DNA of 64,000 nt from Rhexocercosporidium sp. MPI-PUGE-AT-0058 (GCA_020746875.1 JAGTJL010000023.1:62001-126000); one strand, 5' to 3'; positions 1-12,900 are shown, counted from the first letter of the stretch. Translations and numbers: made by a program. Notes: generated by a model not told the origin, from the letters alone.

Positions 1-2005
1 TCTCCTGCACCATCTCCACCTCCTCTACATGCAACAGTGCACCCGTGGCCTCCAAAAGCCCCACAGCCTCTTTATTGCCAACTTTGTTGGCCAGGTACAG
101 TGGCGTATTTCCCGCCAGATTCCTCGCATGCACACTAGCACCCCTCTTCAGCAACTCTCTCAACACGTCAGTCTCGGGACCCACAGCAGCAAGATGCAGT
201 GCAGTGTTCTCAGCGTAGTCTTTGGCACCTAGTAGTCCGAATTGATCACCATCCAATAGAGTCTTGACAGTGTCGACTTTGCCTTTAGTGATGGCGTATC
301 CAAGAGCGGTGAATGCGACCTGTGAGTCTTGGATTGCTGGAATATCAGACGCAGGGTGAGAGAAAGCGGTTGAATGAGATTCGGTCATTTCGCCACGGAT
401 GGAGAATTGCATCTGTGCGACGATGTCTTGGTAGTTCAAATCCGGGAGTGCGAGGAGGAAGGAAAGCTTGGTGAGAGCTGCTTCGGTGGTAAGGTCGTGA
501 CCAAATACCACGCCTGCATTCCCAAGGGTGGTAGCTGGTGCGTAAAGAGGGGAGACGGAGCCGGATTGACATTGGCTAACATTGACAATCACAATGCCGC
601 GTGCGACAGCCGACTTGATGACATTGACCATACTACCATCTGCTCCTGATGGTGCATTTCCGGCTCCGAAGGTCTCGAGGATCAAGCCACGGAGGTTGGG
701 CACGTGGAGTACCGAGTCCAACATTTCCGGCTTGATACCGGGGAAGATTCGCAAACAGGCAACGTGTGCTGTATCAAGATTTGTTTGGACATCGAACCGC
801 GCGAGGCTCCTTGAACGTCGGACTAGTGCCCAGTTCACTTCTGCTCCCATAGCTGAGACCTTTGCAAGTGGTTCGCAATTGGGGGAAGCAAATGCGTCAA
901 ATGAGGATGCTGAGACTTTGGTACAGCGATTGCCTCTATAGAGGTTGTGGTGGAAGAAGAGGCAAACCTCTGGGATCATGAAAGTGCCAGCGATAATGAG
1001 AGATCCGAGAAGATTGTCTACAGCATCGGATTGAAGAGCAAATATGGAGGCTTGAGAGCCAGTCAAGATGACCGGCTTGCCGAGGTGAGACAACATGAAT
1101 GAGAGGGCCGAGCTGGTGTATGCCAGACTGTCTGTACCGTGGAGGATGACGAATCCATCAAACAGGGAGTAGTTGTTTTGTACGGTGGTGGCAATTTGGG
1201 TCCATCCCTCCGACGAGATTGAAGAGGAGTCTAGGAGGGTTGGGAACTCGTAAAGAGTGTAACGAACGTGGCGAGAGTAAGTGCTTGGTGGTGTTCTAAG
1301 ACTTGGGTGATATTCTTTTGTTGTGGCATTTGTCATTACCGGTAGGGGATCTGGATATGTCAGTACAGTGAGCAGGGCGGGTGACCGAGGTGAGAGCATG
1401 CAGTAATGGAATCTCAGTGAGAGTGTGCTTCAAATTGGTGAAAATAAAATAAAAATTAGAATACCGCATAGAAGTTACTGAACGTCGTGGAGGAGAAAAA
1501 TGGACTCTTAGACTACTGTGATAAAGAAAAGGGAACTGTCCTGGAGAAAGGGCGGAAACGCGGGCACTCAGTGCAATGATATGCCTGTATCTACCTCTGG
1601 GGAATTTGTCTGACTTGAGAATTTAAAAAGATATGGAGAATGTAATAGAGATTTCGAACATACATCTTAGTTAACTTTATGAATGAGCTTTTGGAAGATA
1701 TGGCACGACGTCGGGATCGAGACTTCATCCACGCGATGAGAACCTCACGTGAGGAAAGGATAGAAGTACACCAAACAAAAATTCCATACATAACAAATCA
1801 CATAAACAAGATCAAATGCAGACATACCAGGCATCGAGCCATCATTAAAACTCGGCCGTGGGGCCATCCCTTCCCTCAGAAAGCCCCTCGCAGGAACCAG
1901 ACCCTCTGGCGACGACCTCATACATATGGTGCCTCCAGTCATGATGACCAGTACCCGTGCTTCTGGGTACTGTGTCGCCATTTCGACGTCGTGATACGGT
2001 GACAA
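1..2005 (-). CDS. L-asparaginase with C-terminal ankyrin repeats (3' end cut by window edge)
   Basis: Hydrolyses L-asparagine to aspartate and ammonia; type I, cytosolic-like, since no signal peptide is seen. Exon 1 is 2005-1828 and exon 2 runs from 1350 to the window edge. The 477-base intron (1827-1351) is long for this genome and ends with a TACTGAC branch site and CAG. Exon 1 carries the first catalytic motif (VIMTGGTICM, about residues 19-28). Exon 2 carries the second (LHGTDSLAYTSSALSFML) and the TGSQ motif. After the catalytic part comes an ankyrin stretch (NTALHLAA, GNTPLYLANKVGNKEAV), which matches the fungal asparaginase-ankyrin architecture. Frame is open through base 1, so the protein continues off the window. 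The start gives the conserved N-terminus just before the first motif. Confidence 0.93.
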
Positions 2006-2414
2006 CGCAGCGCAGCTTTCTTTATTGTATGCTGTATGTTGTACGAATGATGATGGTGAGCAGGTGATTGCGTGACCCGTTAGTTGGATGTTCGATGCGA
2101 GCTTGTTCGAAATGTCGGAAGATGGGGAGATTGCTCCAAGGTTAAACTTGTAGCCAGAAGAATACAGAAAGGCTGGCTAAAGACGAGGAGTGGAGTGAGA
2201 GGAGAGGAGATATGAAATCCAAAGTCAAGGGAAGTACAGTCCAGTAGAGTGAAAAGCTCCGATTAATTCGATAGATAGATATCTATGCTCCACTCCCTCC
2301 TAGCCAATGCCTTAGCGAGAATGCCCGCGATGGGGTAACAAAAACCGTCTTGAGCGCTGGGCTGGACGAGAAAACTCTGGAGCCGAACTGAACCCGAAGT
2401 TTCCGATGAAGAAT

Positions 2415-2449
2415 GGGAGTGGGAAGGGGAAGGGGAAGGGGAAGGGGAA
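2415..2449. repeat. Hexanucleotide GGGAAG-type microsatellite
   Basis: Consecutive GGGAAG/GGGGAA units are visible directly. The tract lies in the promoter side of the asparaginase gene. Confidence 0.85.
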
Positions 2450-2804
2450 TGAGAATGGTCAAGAGGTTAGTTGGAATAATTATAATGATAAGAATAATGA
2501 GAGTGATTGCTCTGTACTATCTATCCATCCATCCATCCACCTGTCTGTCTATCTATTGTGCACTAGTCAAGGCTTCTTCATTGTCATCACTGTACCTACT
2601 GTGCAGTACGTCAGTGACCAACAACACTGTAGGTCGACATTTTCCTGGTAATAAAAGTTCAATTGCTCGTCCATTCAACTTGGAGGCCATTTCAAGAGCC
2701 AAGCAATCGAGAGGACAATCCGATAGAGGGAACCAGATACAGTAGAGGTCGGCGTCGGCTTCCATACTGGATCCGTCCGCATCATGATCTGCACTCCGCT
2801 TGAC

Positions 2805-2805
2805 C

Positions 2806-2866
<61 letters not shown>

Positions 2867-2867
2867 G
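2805..2867. repeat. (CAGA)n tetranucleotide microsatellite
   Basis: About 15 perfect CAGA units run without interruption. Short reading frames through the tract only encode repeated Asp-Arg-Gln-Thr or Val-Cys-Leu-Ser, so they are not taken as genes. Confidence 0.95.
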
Positions 2868-2871
2868 CGAA

Positions 2872-2913
2872 CCCTCCAACTCCAACTCCAACTCCAATTC
2901 CAACCCCAATTCC
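2872..2913. repeat. Imperfect AACTCC hexamer repeat
   Basis: Roughly six units of AACTCC with drift to AATTCC and AACCCC, directly after the CAGA tract. Confidence 0.8.
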
Positions 2914-3269
2914 AGCTACAACTCCCTTCTCTTCTCCCCAGCTTTCAATTTCCTATCGCAATCGTCTCAAAGCCTCCGGTTCCTCAATCTTCTACACCTC
3001 ACATCCCATCAACCAGCTGGATATAAGACAGTCCAATTCCTCTCTTCCCTCCACGTCAAATCCCATGCGATTCGATCGCGCGGCCAGCAACCCAGTCTGG
3101 TAGCAAGCAGTATCTCGTATTGACAGCGACATTCGACCAGCCAGCACCCACCAGTGACATCTCGAAGCGGCTGATCTGGTCTGATCTGATAAGCAGCCAG
3201 CCCCCCCTCCCCCCTTCTCAAATCTGCGACATTCATTCCCTTCCCTTCCCGCGAGCCCCGAACAACTAC

Positions 3270-4603
3270 ATGTCCCAAAAGTTCGCCTTTACAACTGCAG
3301 CTATGTCCGCTGCGCTGGAAGAGACGCCTGTTTCGTATGAGGATCTGGCGGATATCGAGAAGGAGTTTGATGATGTTGAGACGGAGATCAGTGAGTGCTT
3401 TCTTGCTTGGCTTGCGCATGCGTTGTGGTGCGGTGCGCTGTTGTTATCTGATGATCTGATTTGGCTGCATGGAGTTGATCCCCTACATCAAATGCGCAAG
3501 CGCGCCGCAGACTCTAAATTCCATTGGGTCTCAAGATATACGGATATAGATGCGTATTAAAAGAAGAGGCAGAGCAACAGCTAATGAAACCCTCCACCAG
3601 TCCGCCAACAAATCGCACTCACCACCCCCCTCTACACACGCCGCTCCAAAACCGTCTCCCAGATCCCCAACTTCTGGCCTCTGGTCCTCGAACAAGCACC
3701 CCCGGACATAGACCAATATATCCAACCGTCCGACTCCGCCCTCCTCCTCTCCTCCCTCCTCTCCATCTCCGTGTCACACTTCGAAGCCGAGTCGAATACA
3801 CCAGGCGGCGATCCGCGCAGCGTGAGCGTGACCTGGGAGTTTGCGCCGAATGATTACTTCCATGATGAGAAGCTCGTGAAGAAATTTTGGTATCGGAGGG
3901 CGAGGGATGGATGGTGTGGGTTGGTTAGTGAGCCCGTGAGCATTGATTGGAAGGAGGGGAGGGACTTGACGGGTGGACTATTGGGATTGGTGTGCAAGGC
4001 TTGGGAGGCGGAGAAGAAGACTGCTGCTGCTGATTCTAACGCGAACGGCAAGGCGAAGAAAGAGGGTCTGACGCCTGAGCAGAAAGTCTTGAAGCGCAAG
4101 ATTGAGAATACTGGGATGGGCGGCTTGAGCTTCTTCGCGTGGTTCGGATTCATTGGACGGAAGATCAGTGAGGAGGAGAGTAGAGATGCGACGAGGATTG
4201 AGCGGGAGAAGAGGGAGAGGAGGAAAGCCGACAAGTCCTCTACGGAGGGCGCCGAGATTGCAGAGCAGGAAGCAGAATCAGAACAAGAGCAGGACGGAGA
4301 GGACGATGAGGATTTCGATATGAGCCTCGAGATCTTCCCTGATGGAGATGATCTCGCCGTGGCGATCACGGAGGATCTTTGGCCGGGTGCTATCAAGTAT
4401 TTCAGTGAGTCTAAACCATTCCCCCCAAACAAACGCGGCAGTGTACTAACACCCTACAAGCACAAGCCCAGGAACAAGACGCCCTCTCCGACGCTGATTT
4501 CGAATCCGATGATGAGGAAGGTGGTGCAGCTGATGAAGGCTTGGCGGGAGAAAGCGAGGGTGATGACGAGGATCGGCCGAAGAAGAAACAGAAATCTTCG
4601 TAG
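3270..4603 (+). CDS. NAP/SET-family histone chaperone (Vps75/SET-like)
   Basis: Predicted nuclear histone H3-H4 chaperone. Exons are 3270-3390, 3601-4404 and 4461-4603, giving 355 residues with a consistent frame. The N-terminus is a dimerisation-type helix (LADIEKEFDDVETEI), followed by the NAP core (QIPNFWPLVLEQAP, about residues 60-73; VSVTWEFAPNDYFHDEKL) and a KYFT segment. The tail is long and acidic and ends in a basic RPKKKQKSS, which could be a nuclear localisation signal. An insertion of about 70 charged residues sits inside the core (AKKEGLTPEQKVLKRK and an E/K-rich run). Intron 2 is confirmed by the acidic tail appearing only after splicing. Met 12 (3303) is an alternative start. 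Confidence 0.88.
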
Positions 4604-5764
4604 GCCAGCTTATTGACGAGTCTTTGCTTCCCGCCAAAAGATACCTACGCCTTTCCGCTGGTGCCCACTTCAATTCTCATATCCCATTTCGGATCGAATT
4701 CGATTATTCTGTAAGGTTTCGCGGCGTTCAGGTGGCCCATCACAAATTCCCATTGTTTATTTGGGTTGGTTGGCTTGGTCTGGAAAAATACACGCATCTA
4801 GACTGTTAGCCGGCGACATTGCCTCACTTCATTTGCAAGATACCTACGTTCTCACTCTCATTGACGATATATAAACGGAAGGATGGGTAGGAAAGAGGGA
4901 AAATAGGGTCGAGGTCATGATTCCTGTACGAGAGAATGTACGCTAAATAGAGAAAGTAAAGAGCCAGAGAAAGGAACATATGAGGGGCTTCCTTATTTAC
5001 TTGACTTGACTTGCTTGACTTGACGTTTCCCTTGCTCGTCTAGAGGTGAGGTTATTGTGATTGCCTTTACTGTTCTCGCTTCGAGAGTTGACTTTGTTGA
5101 TAAGGGGCCCTCGCTACCCCTAAGTTGAATTTACCTCACTATGTAAACATAGACACAAACCTTTTCACACTTCGGCACATCTGCAAGTTCTCTGCAGCTT
5201 CTCATCAAATGGATTTTACATGCATGTCGTCTCCTCGCCCAAGAGAGACTATGCAATTTAGAGACATGGGCAGAGACGATGCGAAGAATCGAAATGTAGA
5301 TGGGTTAGATGGACACGCATATGATTATATATTTCCATTTCGATCAATGTAATTCTTGCTACGTCAAAGTAACGGTAAGCCGGCTGAATGGACGAACAAG
5401 GGAACCCAACAAAATACCACCCCATGCTATGCAATGAAAATCCAAAAAAAAATCAAAGTCCGCCCACCCATCCACCCACAAGCCAGCCCAACCCATACCA
5501 CGCAATGCAAAAAAAGAAAATCGTCTCATCTCCTGACCCGATATACTAGATTCTATGCCCAGAAGATGTGTTACGCCTGGCTTTTGTATTTCCACGTGTC
5601 TTTTCGTTTCGTTCCTTTGTGCTGAGGTTGTGTCACTGATAGACTTTGCCTCTCAGAATGCTTTTCCTTTCCCGCATGAGTTTTCGAGCGCTAAATACCC
5701 ATTCCACTACTGTGGTCGAAGATCACAGCCAAGCACCATCCCCATTATCAGCTCCTCTTATCCA
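4604..5764. other. Intergenic region between convergent genes
   Basis: Space between the 3' ends of the SET/NAP gene and nmrA. It holds a CTTGA-type pentamer repeat at about 4999-5024 and AT-rich 3'-end sequence. No coding sequence was found. Confidence 0.75.
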
Positions 5765-6967
5765 TCAAGCAAGCCAACTTTCTTCCTTTCTAGCTGGGGT
5801 ATCTGTACCTGTCCCTCCACCAATGACCAATCCGTCACTTTCGTCGTCCTCAACATCCGCATCCTCGTCGTCATCGCCACCTTGAACTTCGCCTTCCACC
5901 TCGTGACTCTCATTCATCCACGTCAAACCATTCGCAGCCTCCTCCAAAGGAAAAACCTCCCTAGCATACTCCTCCAACCCTCTATGTCCCTCCCACAATT
6001 CCAAAGCTTCCCCAGGACAGCTGTGCTCCATGAGCTGGCTCCCGAAATACGGGGGTTGTAACCGAGGATCCTTCGCGCCTAGTATATACATCTTCTCAAG
6101 CGCGACAAGTTGTTCCCTATACCCATTTGGTATCTTGACCTTGATGTCGATTTTGGGGTTGTACTTGTACCGAACTGGACGTCCGACGCCCTTTGAGAAA
6201 GCACGACAGGCAGCTTTAGGAGACAGCATTTCGTAAGCGAGGGCTACACGCTCACCGTTGCCCCAGCGCGAGATACCATCTTTGATGAGTTGGATGACGG
6301 CTGGACCGACATCGTGCTCAGCGTCTAGCCACGGAAGGGGGACGTCTGGGTGGAATGGAGCTGTCCAAGTAAAACTACCATCTTTCTGTAATTCCATCTG
6401 GAAGAGTGGATATGGTAGAGAAGTGAAGTTGTTGTTGTAAATACCGGTGTAGAGGTATGTTGTTTTGGGGGCAAGGGCAGGAAGGGAGCGGATGTAGCTT
6501 TCGATTGTGGCTTTGCTGGACCAGAGAGGGAGAGATGGCCAGTGGTGATCGTGTTGAGAGTGATTGGGCATGGAACTGAAGATGTAGTGTTCTATTCCTG
6601 CTACAACCGCGGCATCTGCAAGAGCCTTCCCGATCTCAACCTCGTCACCCCAAAAGGTTGTGTTGATAAATGCGAGCTGGGCACCGCGGTATAATTCTTT
6701 GATCAGATCATGGTTCGGTGCGCCTTTGCCCTTGGTTCCCAGTGTAGGAGAACCACTGCCGCCATTCTCGATTGGTGTTCTGGTGTAGAGATCTCCTACC
6801 AGGACAGTGACATTTGGAAGGGAAGAGATCTCGTTCGCAACTATGCCATCAAGATTCCGTAATTGCGCGCGCACCTTATAGCCTACTGCGACAGCAACCC
6901 GTATAAAGGATGCTGCTTGTCGTCCTGACGAGTTGACGACGGCGATAGTTTTGCGGGGGGTGGGCAT
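5765..6967 (-). CDS. nmrA: NmrA-like nitrogen metabolite repression regulator
   Basis: NAD(P)-binding negative regulator that in Aspergillus and Neurospora binds the GATA factor AreA/NIT2 under nitrogen sufficiency. No introns; 400 residues from the chosen Met. The Rossmann start reads KTIAVVNSSGRQAASFIRVA (residues 5-24), with the dinucleotide-binding loop in the NSSGRQAAS form typical of this family. FINTTFWGDEVEIGKALADA, HYIFSSMPNHS, TGIYNNNFTSLPYPLFQMEL and LPWLDAEHDVGPA are NmrA hallmarks. The C-terminus carries an acidic run (GGDDDEDADVEDDESDG). The same frame stays open 131 codons upstream to 7360, but that stretch is Ser/Pro/Thr low complexity, so Met at 6967 is preferred. Neurospora NMR is also longer, so a longer form is possible. 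Confidence 0.9.
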   Translation of the reverse strand: MPTPRKTIAVVNSSGRQAASFIRVAVAVGYKVRAQLRNLDGIVANEISSLPNVTVLVGDLYTRTPIENGGSGSPTLGTKGKGAPNHDLIKELYRGAQLAFINTTFWGDEVEIGKALADAAVVAGIEHYIFSSMPNHSQHDHHWPSLPLWSSKATIESYIRSLPALAPKTTYLYTGIYNNNFTSLPYPLFQMELQKDGSFTWTAPFHPDVPLPWLDAEHDVGPAVIQLIKDGISRWGNGERVALAYEMLSPKAACRAFSKGVGRPVRYKYNPKIDIKVKIPNGYREQLVALEKMYILGAKDPRLQPPYFGSQLMEHSCPGEALELWEGHRGLEEYAREVFPLEEAANGLTWMNESHEVEGEVQGGDDDEDADVEDDESDGLVIGGGTGTDTPARKEESWLA

Positions 6968-9900
6968 GGGTCTCTTGGCAGGGCGATCCGTTTGAGGGTG
7001 TTGAACGGGCGAGAAGCCGATGCTGAAGAGGGGGGACAGATCGGTATATGAGGTGCAAGGTCGATGTTTGAGTTTGTTTGTCGTTGTTGGTGTTGTTGTT
7101 GTTGTAGTAGTAATAGTAGTAGTAGTTGTAATTGTGGTCGGGGGAGGAGATCCGTGAGATGCGCTTGGATTGGGTCTAGGTCTGATTGCCAACGCAGACC
7201 GTGGAGCTGCTGAGGGCATTCTCTGTCCCTCCTGACAGTGGCTCTTTCCGTTCAACTCCAGTTGTATGTACCCAGCCGGGGTTTTTCCTTTCTGTTCCAA
7301 AGGAGATGTTTCTGGAAGGATCCTGGAGGAAGGTGGACCTGACTGATGCCGGCACTTCAACTACGGTGGGCAACCGCTTGATCCTCACACTGAAGCTAAA
7401 ACTCCAGTTCGGTTCAGTCCGGTGCAGTCAAGTCTCTTGGTGACGTGATATCTAAGAAAGGTCCGACGGCTCCCCTCTTTATAGTTGCAAAATAGAGTTG
7501 AGGGGGGGAATGGAGGGGTCTTCTTTAGCTCCTTGGATGCAGACTTGACCTAGACGCTACCCACCAGTAGGAAAAGGCGGCGTGTGAGAGGAGACAGCTC
7601 CTGTTTCTCTGATCTGGTCCGGGACAGGTTGGTGGTTTTGCCTCCCTAACTTGCTAACTTGCTAAGGTTGCCGAGTTGGGTAAGAGTCCGAGGTTTATTT
7701 GAGATGGATGGTAATGGGGAAATCCGATGCGACACTGGATCGAACTCGAAGCTTGATTTTCTCCACTTCTTCTGGATTTGATTTTTTCTTCTCCCCGGCC
7801 GGCCAAGTGTAAGTTTGAACCTCGTAGGGGTTTTGTCCGTCTGGTTATCGTCTACAGTGATGATGCCGGATTGTCGCCTCGAAATCAAGAGGAAGGGGAA
7901 CAGGGACAAGAAATCCAAATCTAGGAATGATCTGATCTGATCTGACCAGAGAGAGGGATGCGGCGGGATATGATGTGATGTGATGCGATGCGAGGCAATG
8001 CGAGGCAATGCAGCAACCGCAATGCAATGAGTTGTTGAAATGTGATGTGATGATGACGACAACTTTTCACCAATTGGTATGCGGCGGACCAAAAGTAAAT
8101 GGTTGGCTCAGCGAGGAAGGTGCAGGCGCAGGTTGGAATGGGGAATGGAGGGGTCGTGTCGGGTGCGATGAAATGGGATGAGATGAGATGGAGGGGTTGT
8201 TGCCAATGCCAATACTGTAATCCCAGCACAGCGCATGCAGAGGGCGGTGAAGACTGCAGGTGAGAAATGATCCGGTCTTGCAGGAACTTTTGGCTTGTTG
8301 TGGGCCAGCAGGGTTGGTGAACGACTGTGTGTATTGATTGGGGCTGGATCTGATGACTTGATACTGGGCCCGGACGAGACGAACGCAAGATGGATAGGTA
8401 GAGGAGAGTAGAGTAGGGCAGGGTAGGGTGGATTATTGTCAGAGTGACAACTTGGGTATGAGAAGCGGAAAAGAAGAGTAGAGAAGAGACGAGACCGAGA
8501 AAGATTTGCTTGAGATTTCCTTTGGTGCGCCGAGCGGATGTATGCGTATTGTGGCTAATGACGTGAGTGAGCCAACGAAAGCGTTATGTTATGTAACAGT
8601 GTGAGGCTTGAGCATTCGGCTCGGTGCAGGAAGGGAAGAGTAGAGAAGAGAAACAAACATACCTGGCTGCGTAGGTCGGGATTTAAAAATCCAGACGTTC
8701 CGAGCGGCGAAGAGAGATAAGTGAGTCAGGTAGAGCAAGATCAAGCACCAGAGGAGAGGAGCGGAACCTAAGGGAAATATATGTGGCGAACAGGAAAGAG
8801 GAGACGATGAAGAGGTGGATGGAAGAAGATGGAGGGGAAGAAGATGTGATGTGATGTGATTTGATTATGGAAAGGCAAGAGAAGGAAATCCCGATGCTAT
8901 GCTACTCTGAGAACAGCTGAAGACGTGTCGACGATACAGTATAGTAGAAAGAGGGGAGGGATTCTTCTACACCCAGCTAGACTCCACGTGTTGAGGCGTG
9001 GCAGCTCGAGGGCAGCGACACCAACCTAACTTGGTTTTCAAGTATCTATCGTATCACTGTGCTTCTCCTCTTCTTCTTTTACACCCTCGAAACAAGTCTC
9101 AACTCTTCTCTTCTTGACGAAGTCCGGTTCACCAGTCACGGCGTTCAGCCTTATCTTTGCCGACTCCGAACTCTGCCTTGACCTTGACGGGCAGGCAAGG
9201 AGGCAGGTGTATAGATTATTCATTAGCTGGAGCGTACTGAACTAACCGTACCTTGACGTGCTAGCAATCAATCGTAGATTGCGAGGTAGAGAGGTGGGAG
9301 TAGCACCCATACAATGGCAAGTATCATCTACTGCTCTTCGCTTGTTTTCCAGATAGCAGGCAGAAGAAGATGAACCGGACGTGCTGGCACTAATTAGCAA
9401 TCTCATGATAGTCAGCTGCTACATTAAGTAACAGTAACTCTAGTCCTTGTGGTAGTACGGCCAGCCTATTGGGTCTTGGTGGGCCCCATGGCAGCGCAGC
9501 ATCCATCGGTAGAATCGCCGTCTCCAGACGGTGTCAAGCAAGAGTGGAGAGCAGTTACTTAGTAGTACTGTACTGAAGACCTGAGGTGTGTACTTAGTTT
9601 TCTACAGTAGTTTGCTGCAAGAGGAATCCACCGCCGTGGAGACCAAGGTTTAATGCCGGGCGGGGGGCACTTTTGCTCAAGGGTGCATTGGTGGGGACAA
9701 GAGTTCATGGGTAGATGGCCACTGGCGGGTGGTGGAAGGTATGCCCGTGGAAAGAGACATGCAGCGTCGAATACATCTCCATTGTTTTCCTCATTTCTCC
9801 AGCATCCAGCATCCAGGATGCAACATCGTGGATCCAGCGTAGGCTGAGGATTCTTCGAGAACAATGCCGAATGCAGGACACGAGTAAGGATGGTGGTGGT

Positions 9901-12900
9901 ATCTCCTGTATGTAGGCTAGATATGCTAGATATGCTAGGTAAGGAGCAAGAGAACAGCGTGCTGCAGGTACAGGGAGAGAGAGGGATAGAAGGGTCGGAG
10001 GGCAAGTACTTTCTTTGTACGAAAGGTACTGTACTGACTGTACTTTCGTACTTCGCAACGATATTATATGCTGTGATGATAATCGATGTTATCCGCGAAG
10101 CGGAAATTTACAAACAAGTATTGTATTGCCTAATCTTTGTATAAGCCTGGACGGCTGATAACAAACAGAAATCAAATACTAGGCCCACCATCCAGTACAG
10201 TACCAGTCCCGCGCAGGATCCAGATCAGAGCTGTCAACTGATACATATGGTAAGGAGGGTCCTCAAGAGGTCCATGGTAGAAAATACGCATGAAGAACTC
10301 AAATAGCGCCAGCATAGGATAGTGGACAGTGACCCCCATCGTACCCAAAAGTCAAGAAAATGCTTGAAATTGCACATCCGTAAATCAGCGAGCCGACATC
10401 CCGTTGTCAGATTGATAATTTAAGACCCCGGTAAAATCTTCAGATCCCGAAGATGCTGCCTACTCGCAAGTGAGCAAGTGCTGTGCCTACCTACCTACTT
10501 TCCTGTAGGCTGAGAGGCTGCCAACCTGCGGCCTACCTAGATATCTACTGTACCTAGGTTCTAGGATCTTCTAGCTCTCGATTTCCACATCCTCCTCGAT
10601 TTCTTCTATCTAGAGTTCAAGGAATTGCCGTCTTGGCAGACTCGCCAGGTGCAAAGCCAAAACAAGTCCCGTGAGAATTTTCTCCCCCTAGTTACGTAAC
10701 TTTCAATGCCCATCCCATTCTCCATTCTTGCATCTCCGAAATGCCATAGATTTTGACCGCATCTCCAGATGCAGACCAGAAACAGTATTTTGCTTTTAAG
10801 TAATCGAGCACCTGGTTGGTGCATCATTCGTGCCTCATCACCAGCCAGTCTCACCCAGGATACTTCTGATTAATTCACAATAGCCGAACCTCATCAAAGC
10901 CTGGCTTCACTGAGCTCGCGTAAAGTGACACAACAGTCTCAAACCTGTTCATCAAATCAAGGTAGATCACTTTCTTGCCCGGCGGGCAAGGCGATTCATT
11001 ATTCCTTTCGTTCATCAATAGTCTTCTCCTCATACCTCAAGCCAGGGCCAACCACAAACAGCTCGTTTCCTCTCACCGTCTCGTCATCTCAAGCCCATTT
11101 TCCTCATACAGTATCTCAGACCCATCCCAGGCCCCATCTCAACCTAACCTAGCCCGAACCTAGCCCAAACCCAGCTCTGCGTTATCACCGTGACCTGAAT
11201 TCGTAAACTATCAGAGCCCAGGGAATACCAAATCCGCCGAAAAGCAACCCCAGCGCCACCAACGCCAGCCATGCACCTCTGCACACTAAAGCAATCGACA
11301 TGTCACAGAAATCCGGGGTAGCGGTTATCACATCATAGCTCGAACGCACACACGCCATCGCGGCCCAGTTCCCTACTGGTGGGCTCAACTTATGCCATAA
11401 TACCACGCTGTAAGAGAGTTTAAGCATCTCCGCGGAAGGAACCTTTTTTTTTGGCGTGGTTGGATTAGTCGGGACTGGCCTTTGAGGAAGAAAAGCCTGG
11501 ACTTAAACGCACCTGACTCCAGGTCAATGAATCTGTTGAGCATGCCTTGCTAGGTCGGATGTCGTTCCGAGAGCATTTGAAATGCGCCATGGTACCCCGC
11601 ATTTCGTGATGAGCCCGCCATATATTGGGAGAAATGCGAACCTTACTTGGACGCTTTTGGAGATGGAACCCCGAGGTGTTTGAGGGTATGGAATTGGACT
11701 TGGAATTGGGGCTAGGGTTGGATTACTTCGACACATTCAGTCATTGTCTAATCATGTCTCGAATCGAAACAGGTGATGTGATGCTCTTCACTTTCGAGAC
11801 TGAGAATACCCGAAGGAGCACATGGGGGAAGATCCTGAATGTAAGTTCGTAGCTAAATATATAAACGATAGTTGATGGGCGATTTTACCGTTGCTTAGAC
11901 CATCCGGGTGCGAAATCTTCTCATTTCTTTGTGTTTTCGCCATTCTGGAGGCATTTTGCTCCTGGTGTTTTCGGACCGCGTGAATAAGTTTCCAATTAAC
12001 AAGTATTGAAGCCCTTCGAAGTTCGCATATTAACTAAAAAACATCTCTGTAAGTTTTATCGTGTGCACCAGCAGGGCCGTTTTCAAACCTCTACCGATGC
12101 GTTTAACTATATGGCGCATTAGAGGATCGATATTAGCTTTACACCATATGTTCCTAAAAGCTTTACGTCGAATGACTCGAGCCAGGCAAAATACTGATCA
12201 TCTCTGCGGGTCAAGATTGGCCGCCTTCAATGCACTTACTTCCTCCTTGAACCCCCCAATTCCAATATATTACTTACGGTCCACCGTGGCACGTAGATCA
12301 TTGTCTCATCTTCTCTCCATGGAACAAGAAACCATCAGCTAGGCGCTGTTTACTTTTCCGTGCTCTCTCTGTCTCAACTATTCTTCACTGTAGCCGAAAG
12401 ATCAGTCGATTAAACTCTTGGATCCCTACCAGTTCTTCGTCACTACCGACTATAAGGAGTCCGTAACATATCCTTATCTTCTGATTCAGAAGCCTCTTTC
12501 AAAGTCGCTACCATAACAGCATGAAAAGCAGAGCATCGACTCCGCTAGGCGTACTTTGTTATGTAAGCTCAGAAGCATACCAAGGGCTGTCTTACTGTCC
12601 ACGAAAATCTAGTGATCGATCGCAGGAAGTGATGGGGTTATCTTGATAGCAATCGGACCGCCCGCAGCTTACTGGCGTTGTGCTTCCTGTGAAATCTTAG
12701 CAAGAAGCATACGCGTAGACTTGCCGCAACCCTTGGCTTCTTGCTTCTATAGATCGATCTTGTTGTGTATTACTTTTCAACACGAAGGATACAAGGTTGG
12801 ATCTCGGTTAGTACCTACGAACCAATCAGTCTTCGCCTTGATATTCAATTCATTATGAATATCTCCCAGTGATCGAGCACATCGATTCAAATCGGATGAT

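Larger units (their letters stand above)
2006..3269. other. Intergenic region, divergent promoters, rich in simple repeats
   Basis: Lies between the divergently transcribed asparaginase and SET/NAP genes. No coding sequence was found. It holds three simple-repeat tracts (listed separately), a CCATCC/CTGT run at about 2517-2556 and a polypyrimidine tract at about 3201-3218 just upstream of the SET/NAP start. Confidence 0.8.

Noticed and set aside
2553..3123. Open frames through the CAGA repeat on both strands
   Set aside because: They only translate the tetranucleotide and hexanucleotide repeats.
7646..8388. Ser/His/Ile-rich minus-strand frames of about 150 residues
   Set aside because: Produced by short tandem repeats; no start context, intron pattern or motif.
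12500..12760. Minus-strand stretch reading AKGCGKSTRMLLAKI (Walker A-like) and, further on, IFVDSKTALGML (RNase H-like)
   Set aside because: Stops interrupt it, the two motifs belong to unrelated families, and flanking frames show nothing to support a transposon or ATPase relic.
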